A DNA stretch of 9,171 nt, taken from positions 1 to 9,171 of the forward strand of contig JAQUCQ010000112.1 in NCBI GenBank assembly GCA_028686145.1, read 5' to 3'. Below are positions 6,515 to 9,171 of the stretch, piece by piece. Under the pieces are notes generated by a model, which was given only the letters and a program-made list of their open reading frames with translations, did no database searches and was not told where the DNA came from. A program made the translations under genes and the position numbers. Numbering within the stretch: position 1 is the stretch's first letter; every line of letters begins with the position of its first letter. This DNA comes from Desulfuromonadaceae bacterium (GTDB lineage: Bacteria; Desulfobacterota; Desulfuromonadia; Geobacterales; Pseudopelobacteraceae).

Positions 6515-6994
6515 TTATTTGCCGAGTGCCTCTTCAATTTTTCTTTGATCAAAGCCTTCGATGATTCTGCCATTGATCTGGAAGGTCGGAGTAGAATCAA
6601 CCCCCTCTTTTTTTGCGATCTCAAGCTGTTCTTCCTGGAGCCTGATCCCTTTGGGTGTGGCCTCAAGTCGTGGTTTCCGGTCGAGAGAACCGGACATGAT
6701 TGCATGATAGGCCTTCGCTTTATCTGGTTGCGACAAAACATATTGGGCTTTCTCTTTGGCTCTCGGGTGATAGGGGAGAGGGTAAAAGAAGACGTAACGT
6801 GTTACATCGCTGCGACCCTCAAAATATTTGGAAGCTTTACGACAGTAGGGGCAATCCGGGTCAGTGAACTCGATAACCATCTTTGGACCGTTACCGATGG
6901 TTATGGCTTTGCTTAAATCAGGGCCGGATGCCTGCGCCGGTTTAGATAGTGCTGCAACGGCCAGAAACAGTCCTATTAGTATAATGCGTTTCAT
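6515..6994 (-). CDS. Secreted DsbC/DsbG-like thioredoxin-fold protein (CPYC)
   Basis: A 159-residue periplasmic thiol-disulfide protein. It has a clear signal peptide (MKR, a hydrophobic core at 4-16, and a likely cut after AQA at about residue 22). The redox motif CPYC lies at 48-51, in the typical FTDPDCPYCRK setting. STPTF at 134-138 supplies the cis-proline (Pro136), and a C-terminal GFDQRKIEEAL helix follows. The CPYC motif and sequence style resemble the catalytic domain of DsbC/DsbG, but the N-terminal dimerisation domain is absent. It may therefore act as a monomeric oxidoreductase or heme-maturation thioredoxin rather than a classic isomerase. It starts 17 nt after the kinase gene and has its own GAGG ribosome site at 7001-7004. 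It probably belongs to the ispD transcript. Confidence 0.87.
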   Translation of the reverse strand: MKRIILIGLFLAVAALSKPAQASGPDLSKAITIGNGPKMVIEFTDPDCPYCRKASKYFEGRSDVTRYVFFYPLPYHPRAKEKAQYVLSQPDKAKAYHAIMSGSLDRKPRLEATPKGIRLQEEQLEIAKKEGVDSTPTFQINGRIIEGFDQRKIEEALGK

Positions 6995-7000
6995 ATCAAA

Positions 7001-7004
7001 CCTC
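7001..7004 (-). promoter_or_regulatory. Ribosome binding site of the DsbC-like gene
   Basis: On the minus strand GAGG stands 6 nt before the ATG at 6994-6992, supporting that start and the complete signal peptide. Confidence 0.65.
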
Positions 7005-7011
7005 AGAGTGA

Positions 7012-8190
7012 TTATTTTGTTGTACCATCAGAACAACAGGGTAAAAGAATAACAAATGTGCTTCCCTGACCGTTCTCTGATTCTGCCCAGACTACTCCAT
7101 GAAAACTTTCAATAGCAAGCTTGCAATACGCCAGCCCCAGCCCTGCTCCCCCCCGCTCTCTTCCCGTTTTTCGGGCAAATTGAGTGTAGCGGTCAAATAT
7201 TCGGTCCAGCTCATCCGGCAGGATCCCATTGCCACTATTATATATGGCCAATTTTACAAAAGAACCTGATTTCAGGAAATCCGGAGGGGCCTGCGCATAA
7301 ACAGGGATTGTTACTGAACTCACCTCATTTTCAGGAATAAAATTACAGGAAACGGTTATGTTACCATCTTCCGGAGTGAATTTCAGAGCGTTGCCGAGTA
7401 AATTTCCAAGAACTCTGGTAAAAGAGTTCTTGTCAACTGCTACACCATGGGCGCCAGGGTCCACGTTGACGGAAAGTTCTATGCCGTCATGTCTCGCCGG
7501 TCGGGAAAATTGATGTGCAACCTTGCTGATGATTTCACCGGCATCGTAATGGTGTATGGTCATTTGAATCTTACCGGCTTCAAATTTTCTGATATCAAGA
7601 AGATTGTCGATCATGGTGACAACTTCATTACAGCTGTCAATTGCTGATTGCAGATATTCTTCCTGTTCATCGTTGACGGCGCCGAGGCATCCTTCACGAA
7701 TAATATCTATTGATCCTATTACTGCGGTCAGTGGATTTTTCATGTCATGAGAAAGCATCAGAATGAAATCTTCTCTTTCCTGCTGTAATTGCCGTTTCTC
7801 TATTCGCTCCCGACGGTGTGCGCGAGCCCGCTCGATCCTCTGAAGCATATCTTCAAGAGCAAAAGGTTTGGAAATATAATCTTCTGCACCGTTTCTCATG
7901 CATTCTACTGCAAGTTCTTCACTGCCGTGTCCGCTCATCATGATCACAGCAGTATCGCTACCCGCATCCTGAAGGCGCTTCAGTACCGTTATGCCATTAA
8001 GCCCGGGCATACTGATATCAAGCAGCATGACGGTATAATCTTTTCCGTTGGCAAGCATGTCAAGCGCTGTTGAACCGTCAGAGGCCAGGGATGGCACATA
8101 CCCCTCATCAGCCAGGAACAATTCCAATGCCTGGCCGATTTCTTTCTCGTCATCAACAATTAAAATTCTGTCTTTATTTTTAGTTAGCAT
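7012..8190 (-). CDS. Response regulator/histidine kinase hybrid (REC-HisKA-HATPase), soluble
   Basis: A 392-residue signalling protein with the receiver domain first. REC spans about 8-120, with acidic Asp13-Asp14, phospho-acceptor Asp58 in LLDISMPG, Ser86 in MSGHG and Lys108 in SKP. A charged, probably coiled-coil linker rich in Arg and Glu (118-140) leads to HisKA, with His148 in LSHDMKNPL. The ATPase domain has the N box NLLGNALKFTP, a G1-like box NSGNG at 318-322 and a G2 box GGAGLGL at 347-353. No membrane segment or sensor domain is seen, so it probably takes its signal from another kinase through the REC domain. In G1 the usual Asp is Asn318, a variant also seen in other kinases. The start overlaps the ispD stop by 7 nt and has only a weak ribosome site, suggesting coupled translation. 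Partner and output are unknown. Confidence 0.92.
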   Translation of the reverse strand: MLTKNKDRILIVDDEKEIGQALELFLADEGYVPSLASDGSTALDMLANGKDYTVMLLDISMPGLNGITVLKRLQDAGSDTAVIMMSGHGSEELAVECMRNGAEDYISKPFALEDMLQRIERARAHRRERIEKRQLQQEREDFILMLSHDMKNPLTAVIGSIDIIREGCLGAVNDEQEEYLQSAIDSCNEVVTMIDNLLDIRKFEAGKIQMTIHHYDAGEIISKVAHQFSRPARHDGIELSVNVDPGAHGVAVDKNSFTRVLGNLLGNALKFTPEDGNITVSCNFIPENEVSSVTIPVYAQAPPDFLKSGSFVKLAIYNSGNGILPDELDRIFDRYTQFARKTGRERGGAGLGLAYCKLAIESFHGVVWAESENGQGSTFVILLPCCSDGTTK

Positions 8191-8906
8191 TGAGTACGTT
8201 CTCTTTCCATGCTGGACAGAAATGCCTCGGCCAGGATCAGGTCTTCGGGCGTAGTTATTTTGATATTCCGATAATCACCCGGAATAATATGCACGTTTCC
8301 TCCGGCATATTCAATCAGGGATGCGTCATCAGTACCGGAAAAATTATCAGCCTCGGCTGAAAGATGGGCACGGTATATTTTTCCAAAACGAAACGACTGC
8401 GGCGTTTGTGCCTGCCACAATGTTTCGCGAGGAGGGGTGCCGCATATAATTCCGTCACGCACCGTTTTGATAGTGTCTTTTACCGGGACAGCAACCAGTG
8501 CACCATCGTGGAGAGCGGCTGCGTTTATTGATGCTTGGAGCATTTGTTCGGTTACCAGCGGTCTGACGCCGTCATGGATCAGGATTACATCGTTGTCGGA
8601 AACGAATTCTCGCATGGCGTTCAAGCCATTCATCACCGAGTTTTGGCGCTCCTTGCCTCCGGGCACAATTGCAGCAACTTTTTTGAAACCATATGCATTA
8701 ACGATGTGTTTCCGGCAGTATGCAATCTCTTCGGCAGGAATTACCAGATAAATAACATCGATCAGAGGGGACTGCTCAAAAATAGAGATGGTACGAGCAA
8801 CAATTGGCATGTCATTCAACTGCAGATACTGTTTGTTGATTGACGCTCCCATGCGTTTACCCATACCCGCCGCAGGTATCAGGGCGACAGATTTGAATGT
8901 GACCAT
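8184..8906 (-). CDS. ispD: 2-C-methyl-D-erythritol 4-phosphate cytidylyltransferase
   Basis: IspD joins CTP and methylerythritol 4-phosphate to give CDP-ME in the MEP isoprenoid pathway, in the cytoplasm. The 240-residue length is typical. Visible motifs are the CTP-binding PAAGMGKRMG at 11-20, Lys25 in NKQYL, GGKERQNSV at 83-91, HDGVRPL at 111-117, VPVKDTIK at 140-147, TPQSF at 168-172, TDDASLIEYAG at 192-202 and NIKITTPEDL at 214-223. All expected catalytic regions are intact. The ATG at 8906 has a GGAG ribosome site 9 nt upstream. ispF, a frequent neighbour or fusion partner in other genomes, is not next to it here; a signalling gene overlaps its end instead. A promoter with an internal palindrome lies just upstream. 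Confidence 0.95.
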   Translation of the reverse strand: MVTFKSVALIPAAGMGKRMGASINKQYLQLNDMPIVARTISIFEQSPLIDVIYLVIPAEEIAYCRKHIVNAYGFKKVAAIVPGGKERQNSVMNGLNAMREFVSDNDVILIHDGVRPLVTEQMLQASINAAALHDGALVAVPVKDTIKTVRDGIICGTPPRETLWQAQTPQSFRFGKIYRAHLSAEADNFSGTDDASLIEYAGGNVHIIPGDYRNIKITTPEDLILAEAFLSSMERERTQC

Positions 8907-8915
8907 TAATTATTT

Positions 8916-8919
8916 CTCC
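8916..8919 (-). promoter_or_regulatory. Ribosome binding site of ispD
   Basis: GGAG on the minus strand lies 9 nt before the ispD ATG. It is so near the predicted -10 box that the transcript leader would be only about 15 nt long, with this site almost at its 5' end. Confidence 0.6.
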
Positions 8920-8925
8920 GAATGG

Positions 8926-8953
8926 AGTATACCAGCTTTTTGCTGGGATGCAA
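8926..8953 (-). promoter_or_regulatory. Predicted sigma-70 promoter of ispD with palindrome in the spacer
   Basis: On the minus strand TTGCAT (8953-8948) and TATACT (8931-8926) are separated by 16 nt, close to the consensus hexamers and spacing. Most of the spacer is a perfect inverted repeat, CCAGC-AAAAA-GCTGG (8946-8932). The arms could be an operator. They are not followed by a T-run on either strand, so an intrinsic terminator is less likely. Confidence 0.55.
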
Positions 8954-8963
8954 TCCAGTATAC
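8927..8963. repeat. Two GTATAC palindromes 31 bp apart
   Basis: GTATAC occurs at 8927-8932 and 8958-8963. The first overlaps the -10 box of the predicted ispD promoter; the second lies just upstream of its -35 box. The 31-bp distance is about three helical turns, which would place two bound dimers on the same DNA face. A six-base repeat in a short AT-rich gap can also be chance. Confidence 0.35.
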
Positions 8964-8975
8964 ATTGATAAGTGA

Positions 8976-9171
8976 TTAGGAGTTCTTGACTGGAGGTGCA
9001 CCGCTTATAAGGACTTGCCCGCCATATTCAGCATTTTGACGAACGAGTGTTTCAGCCAGATCAGCGTCTTTATTCCGGAAGGCGTCGATAATTTTTTCAT
9101 GTTCCTGTACCGAAACCTCCATCCGTCCAGGGAGACTGAGAGATGTAAAACGCAGACGTTGAAATTTTGTT
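8976..9171 (-). CDS. GntR-family (FCD domain) transcriptional regulator, C-terminal part only
   Basis: The last 64 residues of a gene that continues beyond the right edge; the first complete codon ends at 9170 and the stop is TAA at 8978-8976. The segment QEHEKIIDAFRNKD followed by AETLVRQNAEYGG matches the final helices of the FCD ligand-binding domain of FadR/LldR-type GntR regulators. In these the His of EHEKI takes part in metal or ligand binding, and R..N is typical of the last helix. The DNA-binding domain is outside the window, so the subfamily and ligand cannot be named. It lies directly upstream of ispD on the same strand, 69 nt away. Confidence 0.75.
   Translation of the reverse strand, partial: TKFQRLRFTSLSLPGRMEVSVQEHEKIIDAFRNKDADLAETLVRQNAEYGGQVLISGAPPVKNS

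Noticed and set aside
6600..6615. T-run at 6607-6613 as a terminator for the flx operon
   Set aside because: No GC-rich hairpin precedes it. It is the Lys-Lys-Glu coding part of the DsbC-like gene read from the other strand.
8932..8946. Intrinsic terminator of the GntR-type gene
   Set aside because: The CCAGC/GCTGG hairpin is only 5 bp long and no T-run follows on the minus strand. Its place inside a good promoter spacer makes an operator or chance more likely.
1..9171. CRISPR array, tRNA, rRNA, transposase or phage genes
   Set aside because: I looked on both strands and saw no regularly spaced repeats, no cloverleaf-like sequence and no integrase or transposase motif.

Overview
The window most resembles a chromosomal stretch from an anaerobic, respiring delta-proteobacterial lineage of the Geobacter/Desulfuromonas/Pelobacter type. 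This is inferred from a full set of bacterial Hdr/Flx iron-sulfur electron-transfer genes next to a soluble response-regulator/histidine-kinase hybrid, and from the base composition. No phylogenetic marker settles it. Sampled lines give roughly 60% GC in the Hdr genes, 40-42% in the minus-strand genes, and about 25% in the first 125 bases.

Layout. Positions 1-126 are AT-rich and hold no convincing gene. An abrupt junction leads into hdrB, whose reading frame is complete from its first conserved residues but has no usable start codon. From there a tightly packed plus-strand operon runs to 6511: hdrB, hdrA, a small lipoprotein-like gene, an mvhD/flxD-type gene, two different 4Fe-4S proteins (FlxC- and FlxB-like), and an FAD/NAD/2Fe-2S oxidoreductase (FlxA-like). 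Neighbouring genes are 1 to about 13 nt apart. The operon ends only 3 nt from the stop codon of a convergent gene.

The minus strand, read from right to left, carries the C-terminus of a GntR/FCD-type regulator (cut by the window edge), a 69-nt intergenic region with a good promoter for ispD, ispD itself, a response-regulator/histidine-kinase hybrid that overlaps ispD by 7 nt, and a secreted DsbC/DsbG-like thioredoxin-fold protein with a CPYC active site.

How the genes may work together. By analogy with the characterised FlxABCD-HdrABC complex of Desulfovibrio, FlxA would oxidise NADH. Electrons would pass through FlxB, FlxC and FlxD to HdrA, where the FAD could bifurcate them toward ferredoxin and toward the HdrB disulfide-reductase site. 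The physiological disulfide is unknown here, and no HdrC is present in the window. The points most worth checking are the hdrB start junction, the lipoprotein embedded in a cytoplasmic electron-transfer operon, the missing HdrC, and the palindrome inside the ispD promoter spacer.
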